NCBI GenBank assembly: GCA_029379385.1
Contig: CM055608.1
Span: 17,296,350-17,360,349 of the forward strand
Source of the DNA: Quillaja saponaria
Taxonomy: Eukaryota > Streptophyta > Magnoliopsida > Fabales > Quillajaceae
DNA: 64,000 nucleotides
Reading direction: 5' to 3'
Shown: piece by piece, positions 26,000-39,079 of the stretch
How the letters are laid out: the number at the start of each line of letters is the position of its first letter
Numbering within the stretch: the stretch's first letter is position 1
Translations under genes and position numbers: made by a program
The notes under the pieces: generated by a model
The model's database searches: none
The model's input: only the letters and a program-made list of their open reading frames with translations
Told to the model about the DNA's origin: nothing

Positions 26000-27660
26000 G
26001 GAGGATACCCAAACCACCTAAGAGATATAATGGATTTCTCATTATGGGTGATGAGGGTTAACTCATAATTGATGAGGATCCTACCTATAAAGAGGCAATG
26101 CATGACATTGAACTTTAAGAAATGGTAAGAAGCCATGAAATCAGAAATGGATTCCATGTACTCTAACAAAGTATGAACTTTGGTTGATGCACCTTAAGGT
26201 ATAGTACCTATAGGTTGCAAATGTGTCTTTAAAAGAAAGATTGGAGTAGATGGAAAGGTTGAAACCTATAAAGCAAGACTAATGGTGAAAGGTTATAGTC
26301 AAAAGCAAGGAATTGATTTTGATGAAACCTTTTCGTCTATAGTCATGCTTAAATCTATTAGGATTTTACTTGTGATAGCTGTATACTATGATTATGAATT
26401 ATGAAAAATTGATGTAAAAACTGTCTTTCTCAATGGAAATATTGAAGAGGATACGTACATGACACAACCTAAAGGTTTTACATTTAGTGGTGAAAAACAC
26501 AAAGTATGTAAGCTGCAGAAATCCATTTATGGACTCAAGCAAGCTTCAAGAAGTTGAAACATCCATCTTGATGAAACAATCAAAAAGTTTGATTTTATTA
26601 AGAATCCAGATGAACCTTGTGTATGCAAAAAGGTTAGTGGGAGTGCTGTTGCTTTCTTGATCTTATACGTGGATGACATACTAGACATTGGGAATGATGC
26701 AGCTATGTTACAATTAGTCGAGGTTTGTCTATCAAAGAACTTTTCTATGAAAGATTTAGGTGAAGCTATCTACATCATAGGGATTAAGATCTATAAAGAT
26801 AGATCTAAAAGATTGCTTGAATTTTCCTAATCTTCATACATAGATAAAATACTAAAGAGGTTCAGTATGAATGATTCCAAGAAAGGCTATTTGTCTATGA
26901 GTCATGGAATCACTATTTCCAGGAAGATGTCATCTTAGACACATCAAGAAAGAGAATTCATGAGTAGAATACCCTTTGCTTCGATAGTAGGATTTATCAT
27001 GTATTCTATGGTATGTACTAGACCTGATGTTGCTTATGTATTTAGTGTAACAAGCAAATATTAGTCTAATCCGGTGAATGTCAGTGGAAAGTAATGAAAA
27101 ACATTTTTAAGTACTTAAGAAAGACTAAAGATTTGTTTCTTATCTGGATCAGATTTGAAAATTAATGCCTTTCCATACTCAAGTTTTTAATCTGATAAGG
27201 TTGATAGTAAGTCAATATCGGGGTATGTATTCACTTTGAATGGTGGAGCATTACATTGAAAAAGTTTCAAACAAGACATCACTGCAGACTCAACTAATGA
27301 GGATGAATATATTTATGTCAACTAAGCTGCCAAAGAAGCTGTTTGGATGAGAAAGTTCATTAATGAGTTAAGTGTGGTTGCTGATATTGCTAATCTAGTA
27401 TCCTAATATTGTGATAATAATAAAGCCATAGCATAGGCAAAGGAACCAAGGTCTCATCAAAAACCCAAACACATTTTGAGACATTTTCATTTAATTAGAG
27501 AAATCATTGATAGAGGTGATGTAAATACACAAAAGGTATCAACAAATGATAATATAGCAGATCCATTCACTAAACCATTATCTCAACAAAATTTTGATTG
27601 TCATTTTGAGATGATGGGTATGAGATACCATAGCGATTTGATGTTAGTGCAAGTAGGAGA
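26000..27660 (+). pseudogene. Copia A reverse transcriptase and RNase H (broken)
   Basis: Recognisable RT segments include GCKCVFKRKIGVDGKVETYK (about 26215), YGLKQAS (about 26528) and the catalytic YVDD at 26666-26677. RNase H motifs and the terminal block RHFHLIREII...NIADPFTKPL (27476-27580) follow. Many in-frame stops are present. It ends in a degraded polypurine tract (AAGTAGGAGA) directly before the 3' LTR. Confidence 0.88.
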
Positions 27661-27661
27661 T

Positions 27662-29330
27662 TGTTAATAGGATGCCCTACAAGCCAATGCCATTATATGT
27701 CTAGGGTATATTACTTGTAAATACAGTCTTATTCAATTATTAATAAAATAAAGATTTTTCATTATTATATGATATTATTATTTGTCATGTACTTTAATAG
27801 CTAGTTAATTCTTTCGTATGAACATGATAAATCTCATAGAATATAAACAATGGAAATAAGAATCATTATGTGATCATGTTTATGAGATATATTTTCTTAA
27901 GATTTATTCTTAAATAATCTTAATGATAGGATCATTAATAATGAGAATTAATGATCCAGTTAGATTAGTACATATTATGTTAGCTCAAATGTTGAGGGTG
28001 ATCGATCTCATGATCATTTGTATAGTTGACACTATAATAAACATGTAAGTGTTTGTTAAAGAAGAAATTCACCTAATTGACTTGATCATAGAACACTCAT
28101 ATGGACTTTCGCATAGTTTTTAATGTGAGTTCTTCGTTGTAGTAGCATAAATGGTCTTTAGACCTAAGGCATCATAGATACCTTATACATAAATTATCAT
28201 GCTTTGATACCATCTAAATATAATTCACCATGAGTTATACATGGATAGATATTAAGTGTGACTATCTATGTATGGAGGTATATGAGTGCACAATAAGGGA
28301 TTTATCACTATCAGTTAGGAGAGAGAATATTCTATGTTATCTAATTAAGACATAGCTTAGAAATTCCTTGGTTAGGGTGCTGTGAAACTAGATTAGAGAA
28401 TTTAGGTTTCACCACATGAGTTGTGACCTATAGATAGATACATTAGATGAAATAATTTAGGGTTTGACATTAATCCATACTCTAAGTTTAACCAAGAATA
28501 TTTGAATGATGGAAAGATTGAATTGCATGGTAACTAACAATGAAAAGGTTAACATATATATTTATATTATTTAGGTAGTCATCTTATGTTACTAGCCATC
28601 AATCTTGACTTGTAGGTAACCCAAGAATAAATTTAATAACTAATTCTCATTTATGGGAAAATCAAAAAGTAGTCTTGATTCAAATTAATTAGATATGGAT
28701 CTAATTGAAAAATACATTAAGTTAATGTGGCATACTTCTAGTTTAATATGAACCTAAAGGGTCACACACCAAAGGATGTAATTTGATTAAGAGAAGTTTT
28801 TGGCATCCATGCAATTACAAACAATTGGTATTTGAAATTTAAAATAGAATTAATATAGGGTTTTCCTATTTTGACTAAAATTCTTAGAGATAAGATTTAA
28901 TCTTATCACCTGAAGTTCAGTTATATCCTACTTAAGTCAGGTTAGACCTCAGACATATTATGCATAACAATTATTCAAAATATACCATAGAGAGCCAAAG
29001 TTCTCTGTTGTAGAGAAATTTGGAAAACTGAGTGTTAGTGAGAATGTGAGAAAATCTTAATACTTGTGCTAGCATACAAAGATATTTTTGGCAGCCATCT
29101 CAAAGTTCTAGATCAATTCATCTATGTTAATACACTTAGAGGTTGTACACCTTGTGCAACTCTTGGATAAAGCTAAGATCGTCCTAATTACTTTAAGAGG
29201 TAATTTTCTATTTATTAGCTTAACAGAAAATATATTAGTTCATAAACAATAGAGAAGATCCTAAGGATTTGGTTATGTCAAAACTTTTAATTTCCACTAT
29301 GCCTGGCATAATAAAAAATCTTTCATTATT
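27662..29330 (+). mobile_element. Copia A 3' LTR (right end approximate)
   Basis: Begins TGTTAATAGGATGCCCTAC right after the polypurine tract. Downstream blocks such as TTAGATTAGTACATATTATG and TTGAGGGTGATCGATCTCAT are clearly homologous to the reverse complement of the 1.74-kb solo LTRs, so Copia A and those LTRs belong to related subfamilies. The right end lies near the TTTTAATTTCCACTATGC block (29286 onward) but the terminal CA could not be fixed. Confidence 0.72.
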
Positions 29331-29946
29331 TATTTTTGTCATTGGCTCTAAGAATTGTTTACTTAATTAAGGTTCTTATAAAGAGTTGAAATTTTGTATT
29401 ACAACTGTGTTTCGACCTTTCAACTTTTGAAGGCTAAAGTTGATCATATTTGCTTTATCCATTACGTCATGTAACTTCACAAGTTTTTTGACATAGGGCA
29501 AAATATGTAGTACCATGCTTGCATGCTATCCTCCCATTACTTAATTTATCTTCCTCATATGCATCCTTACCAACACTTCTTAGAAGCATTTCATCAAGCT
29601 TATAGCTATCTTCGATGAATTTGAGAACATTCCGAATCTAAGGACCAATTAATATGTTGTTATATTTAACTCTAAATTGTGGAATCAGATTTGGTCAGTG
29701 ACCCACTGTATTCAACCAAATTTAAGCATTTATTCAATTATTATTCACCATAAAGACCTGTCTTTAATTTAAATAGTGGCATCCACTAAATTTTTTGGTT
29801 TCTGTTAACCCCTACATGAAAAAACAAGTAACCTAACTAAAGATCTTCTAGTGGGGATACTCATTTTTGAATTATTGAAATTTAGGGAAGTGTTCTATTA
29901 ATTTTCCTAATTACATATATGAGGTTATGATTGCCATACAATTATA
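29331..29946. other. Unassigned sequence between Copia A and a hairpin-headed LTR
   Basis: AT-rich with scattered short frames and no recognisable domain on either strand. Confidence 0.35.
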
Positions 29947-31287
29947 TGTTGTTGATTTTATCACGCAATTGCATATATCATAATGATTAATATAGATAGA
30001 AGTAGAATGTTAATCCCACGAGAAATTAATACTAAAAAGTTGCTAAGTACTAAGATTATCACAATCCTAATTTTATTCAAACGAATGAAATTGAGTTGAA
30101 AACTGTTTAATTAAAACTGATGCAAATTAAAGTACCAAGTTATTAAGCTAGGGTTCTCATTCAATTATAAGTCTTATGAGTTATTTATAATAATACTTCA
30201 CTTAACCAATACACTATATGTCTATGATAATTGAGTTAAGCAAGATTCCTTAAGATTATATCTAATTTGGCTACTCAAGGTATGGAGGTATATTCCTATC
30301 CTACAATCTAGGTTAATGAATTCAAACAAATGCTATTTCAATAAGGCTAACTCTAAATTTCCATTTCCAAGTTCTTTTAGGTTACCAAATAAATCTAAGA
30401 GATGGCCAATCAATTAGAAACATTAACTATAGAGTGAAATAAATAACTCAAATACTAAACCTTATGCAATAAATAAATAAAATTAATCCAAACTACAAGT
30501 TGAGTTCCTTTGCAAACATAAAAAGTAAATTAGTTCATGCTACCTATTGTAAACATGAATTCAAATAAGTAAAACATAAAAAAAAAAAAAAAGAAGAAAA
30601 ATAGACAAGAACACTAAAGAAAGGGGTAGAATAAGGGAAAACTATAAAGATGTTGATCTTAAAGCTTCAATTAGCCTTGCTCATCTTGCTTCATTGCATT
30701 CTTGATAGCCTCTTAATCTAGAATTTCTTAGCTCAATTGTGTGTTTGAATCCTCAAGACATTTTTTCCCTTATAGGCATTAAAACCTTGAGTTCAATTCG
30801 GAGTAAGGAAACAGGCCAGCACCGTGGCCCTAACTTTCTAATGCTGCAGCTTGAAGTCGGAATGAAATTAGTTGAAAACTAATATTGGCAATGAGGAGGG
30901 TGCCGCAACGCCACCTTTCTAGCGCCATGGTATTGGCTCTATTAGTCTTGGTCCCTAAGAGCCCACTTTTTGGACAGGATAGATTCTTGGCAAGTTTTTG
31001 AGCGTCGTGGTGCCCGATTTTCCAGTTCTGTGATGCCCAATGAGTAATAATCCTAATTCTCTTGTAATAGCCCTATATACATTAAACCTTCTAAACATAC
31101 AAACTGAGTAAATAATGATTAGAACTCTTACTTAAAACCTAAATCCAAGCCATATTCAACTAGAATATAACATCCTAATATGATAAGGACTAAACTAAAA
31201 ACTAGACAAATGTAAAGCAAAACTCAATAGCATAACCAAAATAAATGATCCAAAGGATATAAATAAGTCTATTTCAAAGACTTATCA
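29947..31287 (-). mobile_element. Hairpin-headed LTR, copy 3 (minus orientation, left end approximate)
   Basis: On the minus strand it starts TGATAAGTCT at 31287 and forms the same stem-loop as the copies at 50839 and 52877: arms AAAGACTTAT (31276-31285) and ATAAGTCTAT (31263-31272) around a 3-base loop. It contains the GC-rich passage with CGCCATGG and CGCCACC motifs (30820-31030) seen in the other copies. The far end (TTGATTTTATCACGCAATTG, about 29953) matches the ...CACTTGCG...ATCCGTATCA end of the 50.8-kb copy. TGATA...TATCA ends are known from Athila/Tat-type Gypsy LTRs. Confidence 0.7.
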
Positions 31288-32275
31288 TTATCTGTGTCAT
31301 ATCATGACTTTGGCCTAAAGTTTTTTTTCAACCCGTTGTATTTTTCTCGATCTAATAATTATTTTGCATCATTAGATTTTTTTTTCCTATTTAGAATGTT
31401 AGGGATATGATTAGTCTTTGGTTGGAACTGTAGATACATTGACATATTGTCTTAGATATGACCAGCCAACCTAAACTGCAAGGTGACATCCCATCTCCAG
31501 CCTTATAGAGTCCCAAAGTCATCCAAGCCCAAACAAACTGATACCATATATAGAGTATGTTAGTGAATATGCCAGCTATAAACTCGTTAAATTACAAAAG
31601 GAATTGAATTCCATGTTTGAGTTTTTGGGACTACCTTCACCCATTACCTACAAAATAAGATCGGAACCTAAGTCATCTATTGTAGGGTCTGCATTTTAAT
31701 CCCAGAAGTACCTACAATTGTTTTGCAGGAAATTCAACTCCTTCATAACCAGAGAATGGGAGTTTGAACAATGAAGTTATAATGGTTCATGAGCCAATTA
31801 TATCAATTGAATAAGACTAACATGATCAACTTGAAGTTGTTGAAGAATTTCCAATTCCTAAACCAATACAAAATCAAATTGAAGAAAGTGTTGAAGTTGA
31901 AGAAGTTGAATTATTGACTTGCCATAGTCAAAAGCACATGATGTTGAGATTCTAGATGAATAAGAGGTTCAAGTTGATGAAGAGGCTTGAAAAAAGGATC
32001 CAATTGAAGCAAAGGTTGAAGATGATGAGGTTCTAGTTCTAGTTCTAGAGCCGATAATTGACACTGCACGTCTTCCAATAGTCGCACACATTGATTTTGC
32101 TATCCCTCTGAATTTTTAGAGTTTGAGATTCTAGACAAGATCCCCATTGCAATCTCTCTCCCACCAGTTTAGAAGACCTTATTGCAAGATTTCATTTAAG
32201 AAGTCTTCATTCTTCCACACTTCAGAACTCGAGAATAAGTTTTTTTCCAACCAGGAGAGAATAATGGGAAAAGCT
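31288..32275 (+). mobile_element. Decayed Gypsy-type internal sequence, 3' part
   Basis: Frames are broken throughout. The final stretch CAGAACTCGAGAATAAGTTT followed by CCAACCAGGAGAGAATAATG (about 32223-32267) is the typical end of plant Ty3/Gypsy internal regions (family pattern CTCGAGGACGAGTTT...CAACCAGGGGAGAATGATG), which includes the polypurine tract. An acidic glutamate/valine-rich segment near 31830-31915 is also present. The domains of pol are not recognisable by eye. Confidence 0.5.
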
Positions 32276-32600
32276 TGTAACATCCTTAAAATTAATACCT
32301 AAATTAATTATAGGATAAGTAATTATCTTATGAGTTAAATAGGATTAAAATTTAGTTACGTATTATTTCATGTATAGGAATAGTACATGTGTATATAAAA
32401 ATAAGTATAGAATACATACTAGTATAAAAATAGTATATATGTATAAATACACGTATATATGTATAGGGAAAAATACAAAGAAAAATGGACAAGTGTAGGC
32501 GTTGGAACAAAGATGGAAAAGTGCTACATGGTGGCATTGGAAGAAGAAGAAAAAATGATAAAATATAGGTTACTTGCTAGAAAAAGAAATGTGATAATTA

Positions 32601-33008
32601 GGTGTAAGAAGAAGATTAAGTGTGGCAATATGCAATTAATGAAGGGATTTAGGTGTAAGAAGGAGAATAAGTGTGGCAACTTGCAATTAATGGAAGGGCT
32701 TAATTGTAAGAAGGAGAAAAAGGGTAGAAAAGTTGTAATAATTAAAGGGGGATGTGGAAGAAAGTTAGGACATAAAGTGGCAAGTAATAATTAACATAAA
32801 AAGGTGGCTAGACAAGTGGAAGGCAAGGAAAACACTAAGTGGCCATGAAATGATTAAGTAGGACATGTGTAGAGAATTAAGAAAACAAGGTGTCCATGAA
32901 ATGATTAAGTAGGATATCTGTAGAAATTTAAGAAAGTAAGGTGTATATAGAGTGATTAACAAGACATGTGTAGAGATTTAATGTAACTAAGTGACTTACT
33001 AATAATGA
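32601..33008 (+). repeat. 51-bp periodic array inside the Gypsy LTR
   Basis: Three diverged units start at 32601, 32652 and 32703 (core TGTAAGAAGGAGAA) and three more share CATGAAATGATTAAGTAGGA with steps of exactly 51 bp (32851, 32902, 32953). The intervening part is diverged and shifted by about 15 bases. Because 51 is divisible by three, the first part gives a lysine-rich 17-residue repeat in one frame, which I consider accidental. Confidence 0.75.
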
Positions 33009-33164
33009 AAGAATCTAAATTAGGAAAGAGGAGGGAGACAAGTGTTAGGAGGAAAATGCACATGTTAATTTAGAGAATGACAAGTAGGAGGTTGTAATTT
33101 TAAAGAACAAAAAGGGTAAAATAGGAAACAAAACTTTCTCCTAAATCCAAGCCTTGGCCATGCA

Positions 33165-33175
33165 CTATAAATAGG
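33165..33175 (+). promoter_or_regulatory. TATA box of the Gypsy LTR
   Basis: CTATAAATAGG is a near-consensus plant TATA box in the middle of the LTR, followed at the right distance by a GA-rich leader. It marks the probable U3/R border. Confidence 0.6.
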
Positions 33176-35061
33176 AGGGGGTGGTGATTGAAAATGCATA
33201 GGCAAGGTAAAGTGTGCACTAAAGTGAGAGAAAGTGAGGGAAAAAGTGAGAAAACAAAGAAATTGAGAGAAATAGTGAGAAATTAAAGGAGAAAAGGAAA
33301 AACCGTAAACAAAAGGAAGAAAGAGGAAAACTGCAAGCAAGAAGAAAAATGAGAGTGTTTTGTAGGACTAGGTGAAGGAAAAGGAAACCGAGGACAAGGA
33401 GAAAGTAGGAAGCGTAGGAAAAGAAAAAAAAAAACACTAAGGGTACTAGGCAAGTATTCATGCATTCTTTTGTTTTATTTTATCTTTTCTTTGAAAGCTA
33501 CTTCCTTGTTACTCTTATATTCTTCATGCTACTCTTATGTTTTTCATGCATATGAAAAGAAAAATGAATCCTTTTTGAGAAATTTAAAGGAAATGAGGAA
33601 AATGATAAATGATTCTAGTAACTTGTCTTGAATTCATGTTGGCTGAAGTTCCCAAGTATCCAAAAGGAAGGATGCTCAAACCATAGTATGAATTCTACTA
33701 TCGAGACACAGTGCCATGTATATGAGAGGTTAGTATTCATGGTACATCGAAGTCCTTGTAAGGTAGCCTCGAGTTTGCATGAACCGTTCAAGAATGGTTA
33801 CTAAGGAGTGAAAATAATGAAAGAGGATTAATTTGCATTGCATATTCCTATATTTCTAAAATTGCCATCAAGAATCCTTCGTTGTTATGTGTGAATGCTT
33901 GTTGAGATTCGACTCACTTTCCTTCATCTTGATGTGCAGATTAATTAGTTCCATGGATGTGTATTGTTTTCTTTAGAAGAAGACATAGTCTATGTAACTG
34001 GAAAAAGGGTAAGTGGTTGATTATTGGTACAAAGAAAGGAACGGTTATGTAAAGGCCCTTATTGTATAATTTAGTAACTAGAGTTTTGACTTAGACTTAG
34101 TGTCTTAGGAGGAAGCTTGTTAGTATGTGTAAAAAACTCATCTTTGGTCAAAACCATATATGTAAATAAGTAGATAAGTAAATGGATGCAATATGACTTT
34201 GTAACATTTGTGTTCAATTCGGCTAGGCAATTTCTTAAGAGAAAGAAAGAGTTAATTAACAAAAGGACAAATGAAACAAATGGTAAAATACAAGATAGAA
34301 AGAATTGGTTAAGGTGTCTAGTACTAGTCGGCCATGGAGGAATAAAATTGTGTAAATAAAATCAATAGTAATATTAATGGGTAATTTGGCATGTAGCTTT
34401 AATAAGAAAGTACTAACAAGGTAGTAATTGAATTAAGAACATGGAAGATGTAAATTAATTCTAGTTTACAAGATCTAGTCGATTTTAATTTAGAAAGGTA
34501 ATAAAGGATTAAGGGTGTAAGAATAGAAATTATAAGGAATTAGAACATGAATTAATCTAGGTATTGAATATGAATTAATTTAGGTAATAGGTTGAGAATT
34601 AATAAAATCCTAAGGCTATGAGTTAATTAAGTTAAGACTTAATGGAGATTCTATTAGAAATATAAATTAATAAAATATAAGTCTTGAAGGAGGTAAATTA
34701 AGTAAGTTAAACTGGGTCATGTAATAAGTATCATGAATGAGGGCATTTAATTAAAAAGGGGATTGATGTAACATGGTCTGTTGTAATAAGTAAAGAATAA
34801 AATATCACTTAATTAAGAGTAGTTAAATTCGGCCTAGGGAGAAGATGGAAGGAAACTTGATAATCCAATTTAATGAATTTGGTCCTAGAAGAAGAAAAAG
34901 AAAAGGAAAAAGAAGAAAAAGAAATATTTGGTAAAAGGACTTCTAGTTCGGTTAAATGAATAAAAGGAAGCCTTGGTCTCTTTGTTAATTAAAGAAGTAA
35001 TTGCTCTTTAATTTGGACATTAATTAATTTAAGTACAGGATTAAGGGAGTAAGATGTTACA

Positions 35062-35599
35062 AAGGTAATCTATGAATTAGGATTTATTTGGAGATTAATA
35101 CTTATGTTGGGGTTTGATTGTAATTATATTAAATTAGAATTAGGTATATTAATTAGTAGTTTAATACTTTATTAGTAATTCGATAATTAGTATCTAAGGT
35201 TTAAATTTTTTTCTATATAGACCTAGTATTTATTTACCTTTGAATGAGTTGATATTTCAAAAATTAGTAATTTTTTCTAAAAAGTAGATTTAGAATAGAA
35301 AAGTTTTCTCTTTAAATCACTTCAAACCTTAGCTTGTCCTGCATCACTTTTGTGCAATTGTAAATGTGTAATGGTTAGCATCCTTCACACTTTTTCAAAA
35401 TTAATTTTAAGAACTATATATATCAAAGTAAGGATATTTTAGTAAATAAGTTAACCTCAAATTTTCACATTTTTATTTTAGATGTTGCATCTCTCTTATC
35501 CACTGACTTTCTCACTTAATCTAAATGAAATTATACGAAATTCTCCTTTAATTTTTAATGAGATATAACAAAAATAACAAATGAGATTCATGCAAAATA
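35062..35599. other. AT-rich sequence between two LTRs
   Basis: No feature recognised. Confidence 0.35.
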
Positions 35600-36046
35600 T
35601 AAAAAGGAAAGAAGAGAAAATATATCAATACAAAGGATATCATATGGTTCAGCCTTTTGCTTACACGCACAGATAAGAAGAGGTAAATTATACTGTTGTA
35701 AGAAAGATTACATAAAAAGAGTAATACTTTATACTTGATGTTCTTACCACATTCCCTATATCTTTATCAATCTCTTTTGCACCCCTCTCTAGAGAAGGTC
35801 TCACAAACATTAGACTTCTCTCTATTTCATAGCAACAACTCTAACAAGCCTACATATTTATAATATAGGATTTGTCCACCAAGTAAATATTTTTTCCAAA
35901 AAATTCAACCACAACTAATTAGACTTACTTACCCGTCAAGATAAATCTAATTAGGAAATTCCCATTATCTAATTAATTTTTCTCGCCCACCAAAAATAAA
36001 CTAATTAGGAAACTACCAAATAAGAATTTAGGTCAAAATCCTAACA
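35600..36046 (-). mobile_element. Copia-type LTR, minus orientation (3' end approximate)
   Basis: On the minus strand it begins TGTTAGGATTTTGACC at 36046, preceded by AATGTAGAGAT, a decayed form of the polypurine tract AGGTGGAGAT typical of plant Copia elements. A TATA-like TATTATAAATATG lies inside. The low-coordinate end is not fixed. No pol remnant was recognised beyond the tract. Confidence 0.55.
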
Positions 36047-38172
36047 ATCTCTACATTGACTCAAATCTTTTTTAATCATTATTCAATCTTCAATATTCTT
36101 CAAGACTGATACAATGCATCATTTACTATTAACAATGAAATTGTCAAAACTTCACATGAGCTTCACTCATTGAGAGTCATCACTTCATAAAAAGTCTTTA
36201 TCAGCTCATAATGAACATGCAACACCATGCAATCACGCAACAATAACAATACATATGTACTTGTTAACCATTTCTCAACTCCACCTCACATGTCATCATT
36301 GACGAGCCCTGTCCACGTCATCACATAATTGAATTAGGTTTGTGCAACAAAAACTACAACTCCACCTCAAAAAAAAAAAAAAATCTGACTGCCTTCTCCT
36401 TCACCACTTCGTTTTTGTTACACCAATAAACTGTAATTTTTTCTAAGACTCTTTCAAATATATATATATATATATTACATATGATAACTCCTTTTATATC
36501 ATGTGTCATTTTATAAAGTTTGACCGAACAGTTAAAGATAAGAAATCTATAGACTCATATAATTAATTCTTGGTTGGAAACAGTTTAACTTAGTGTCATT
36601 ATTTTCTCTTTGAAATTATGATTATTAAATTAAGAAGTAATTAACTGTGTACAAATTGAAAGAATTCATAAGGTTCTGGTATTTAATATTTTTTTGTTCA
36701 TTAATTACTTTGTAACCTTCCTATAGAAGCAAAAAGTAAATAAGATTTGTTGTTCAAACTTCACAAGAAGTAAATGATAAAATTTATACTATAAGAGTAC
36801 ACCTCTTCATCATCCCATGAAATCAATATTCTTATTTCTTTGGTAGGGATGACTGATGTTAAAACTCCAATAGATTATCATCAAGATTTTAGCTTAAATG
36901 GTTGATATCTGTCTCTCACTCTCTTTGTGCCCAATTCAAGCACTCCCAATATACTTAAAAAAAAAAAAAAAACTCTACTAGACTTAATTCTTAATTAGGT
37001 CATTTGTAGTAGCTGCCTGGAAAGATCACCTTAGCTTTGTGGCACCAATTTCCATAACTTGTTTAGTAAATGTTCTTTATGTTTTTAATTTTATTTATTT
37101 ATTTATTCTATAATTTTCAGCTTCCAAGATTAGGATTTGTATTATACGTTTAAAGTTCATCAAGTGAATTAAAAAAAAAATTGATATTTGAATCTATAAT
37201 AATATTTCATATAATATTGATTTTTTGGAAAATTTCCATCTTAAGATTATGAGAAGTTTTGTTATTTTTTCCTTTTTCTATTATCTACAGACTTTTCTTA
37301 CAAGAAGACTGATATTGATTAAAAAAAAAAAAAAATGCACAAGGGCAACTAATAAAATTATATTACTAATCACACAGCAAGAATCTCATTGGAGGAGATA
37401 TAGATTCCTTGACTAAATCTTATGCAGAGCAAATTACATTGTAAACATCATTTTGAGAGGGTCGTATTCAGTTCTAGTGCATGTCGTTTTCCGGACAGTT
37501 TTTGTTCGCCACATTTCCTTCTGTGGCCTTAGCCTCTTGTGCTTTGTTAGTAACCGACCAAAGCGTGTTAAACATTTTAGAAATTAATAGTGGCCTTAAA
37601 CTCTTAGTGCTTTTTTTTTTTTGGCACATCAATATATTCAATATTAATTTAACATTTTGAATGACGAAATTGATCGGAAAATTTATTGAAAGAGTGAATT
37701 GAAGACTTGAATAATTTTGAGTTACCAAAAGATTAATTAAGCCTTTCAAATTAAATTATTTTCATTTAATATTTATTTAGCTATATAGTAATCGGAAGGT
37801 CCATTGGATTACACGTTTCAAGTGTAAACTCTTGTTTGACCAATTCTGAAACTTAAAACAAATAAAGATCATTGGTCTTAGCAATGCTAACAGGTAATGC
37901 TCTGTTAGTTTTTATCGTTTTGATACGATTAAGAGAAGAGCCACCCAATCCAATATGTCAAAACTTTCCTATACCTTATTTTAAGAAAATTCGCATCCCA
38001 TTAATTATAAAATTACTTCAATTGAGTCATTCTTGTCACCTTCCATCCAAATTAAGTTTAACAGAAGTGACCTGAATAGACAAAGTATGATGAAAAATGA
38101 TGTAGCTGATGACATGTAATATGTTTTGTTCACATGGCATAAACGTCTAATAAAAAATTCTCAAATCATTAT
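36047..38172. other. Intergenic region
   Basis: AT-rich with poly-A runs (36367, 36958, 37320), a (TA)n run near 36458-36475 and no recognised coding sequence. Short reading frames at 37225-37416, 37474-37749 and 37872-38075 have no family resemblance. Confidence 0.45.
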
Positions 38173-38532
38173 TGTTAGTACATGATTATTGCAATCCAAT
38201 ACCAACACGACACATGGCACAACCACCCTTGGACATTTGTCACCACTTGATTGGCAGCTCTCCATAATATATAGGAGCCTAGGACTCCAAGGTGGGGTCG
38301 ATTTCTTACACTCTCTTTAGATATATTATCTCTCTATACTACATTGACTTAAGCTTTAAAGTGATCACAAGTCTAGAGGACCATCCCTTTACAGATCCTA
38401 CTCGAGAGCACAAGAAACCTTTAAGACACTAAGAGCCTCAAGACCTAAACCTTGGTCAGACCTCAGGCAGAGACTTAAGCCCTGCTCGGGCCTCAAGAAG
38501 AGACATAAGCTCTGAAAAATCATGCATTAACA
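38173..38532 (+). mobile_element. Short Gypsy-type 5' LTR (360 bp)
   Basis: Starts TGTTAGTACATG and ends GCATTAACA. The middle contains TATAATATATAGGAGCC (a TATA box followed by CCTAGGACTCC), and the end is rich in CTCAAGA/CCTCAGG motifs typical of small plant LTRs. The next bases form a primer-binding-site-like sequence, which supports the 3' boundary. Confidence 0.6.
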
Positions 38533-38552
38533 TTGGCATCATCCATGGGAAT
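38533..38552 (+). promoter_or_regulatory. Degraded primer-binding site
   Basis: TTGGCATCATCCATGGGAAT directly after the LTR resembles the TTGGCGCCGTCTGTGGGAA form found after many plant Gypsy-type LTRs, with CpG-decay-like substitutions. Confidence 0.5.
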
Positions 38553-39079
38553 CCCATAAATTTTAGGTTTTTTGATATCCACAAAGCTTTCCACCTGAAA
38601 ACAAACTTTCACTTCCTTTCTTGAGCCTTTAAAACTCACATTGGAGAGAGATCTATAGTTACACATGTCATGCACATAGTTTGGGAAAACCTGATCAACT
38701 TTGGATTGAACCTCTCCCATACAGTATTCAACTTCCTTTTCTTACTTGCAATAACTATTCAACCTTGTTTCACATATACAACGCCATCCGGATGTCACCA
38801 AGCCATCTCCCACTGTTGCATTTCGTTTAACAGCACCGCCAATAGACCACACGCACGACCACAAGCTGAGTGGGTTATGTAGTTTTCCAAACCCATATTA
38901 GGATATGGGACTCTTGGCTTCTAAGGCCGCCAACCTGGGCACAAAAGTTTGGCCCAACTGCAAGCTAGCTCGACCCACCTAGCCACTAGAATAGGACATG
39001 CACAGCTTTTAGGACTAGCATGACCTGTCTTGATTGCCTTGGGTCCAAAGCCCAGTTCACCCGACAACTTGGATACGCT
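38553..39079. other. GC-richer block of unknown identity after the LTR
   Basis: Richer in GC than its surroundings and without a sustained frame. It could be the non-coding interior of a non-autonomous LTR element (TRIM/LARD type) that starts at 38173. The opposite LTR was not found; the block ends abruptly at a Copia RT fragment. Confidence 0.35.

Larger units (their letters stand above)
32276..35061 (+). mobile_element. Large Gypsy-type LTR (2.8 kb)
   Basis: The ends are TGTAACATC and GATGTTACA, a perfect 9-bp inverted terminal repeat of the form common in plant Gypsy LTRs. The flanking pentamers AAGCT and AAGGT differ by one base. It follows a Gypsy-like polypurine region by about 10-15 bases, so it is either the 3' LTR of that element or a solo LTR; I cannot decide. 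A TATA box, purine-rich transcribed region and a 51-bp periodic array lie inside. The several reading frames here are composition artefacts. Confidence 0.72.

Noticed and set aside
32459..32794. 111-codon lysine-rich frame with a 17-residue repeat
   Set aside because: It lies in the U3 part of a Gypsy LTR and its repeat is simply the 51-bp DNA period; there is no homology to a protein family.
33065..33465. Three overlapping hydrophobic frames on the minus strand
   Set aside because: They are the antisense of a purine-rich LTR leader (GA-rich plus strand), which always gives open Phe/Leu/Ser-rich frames.
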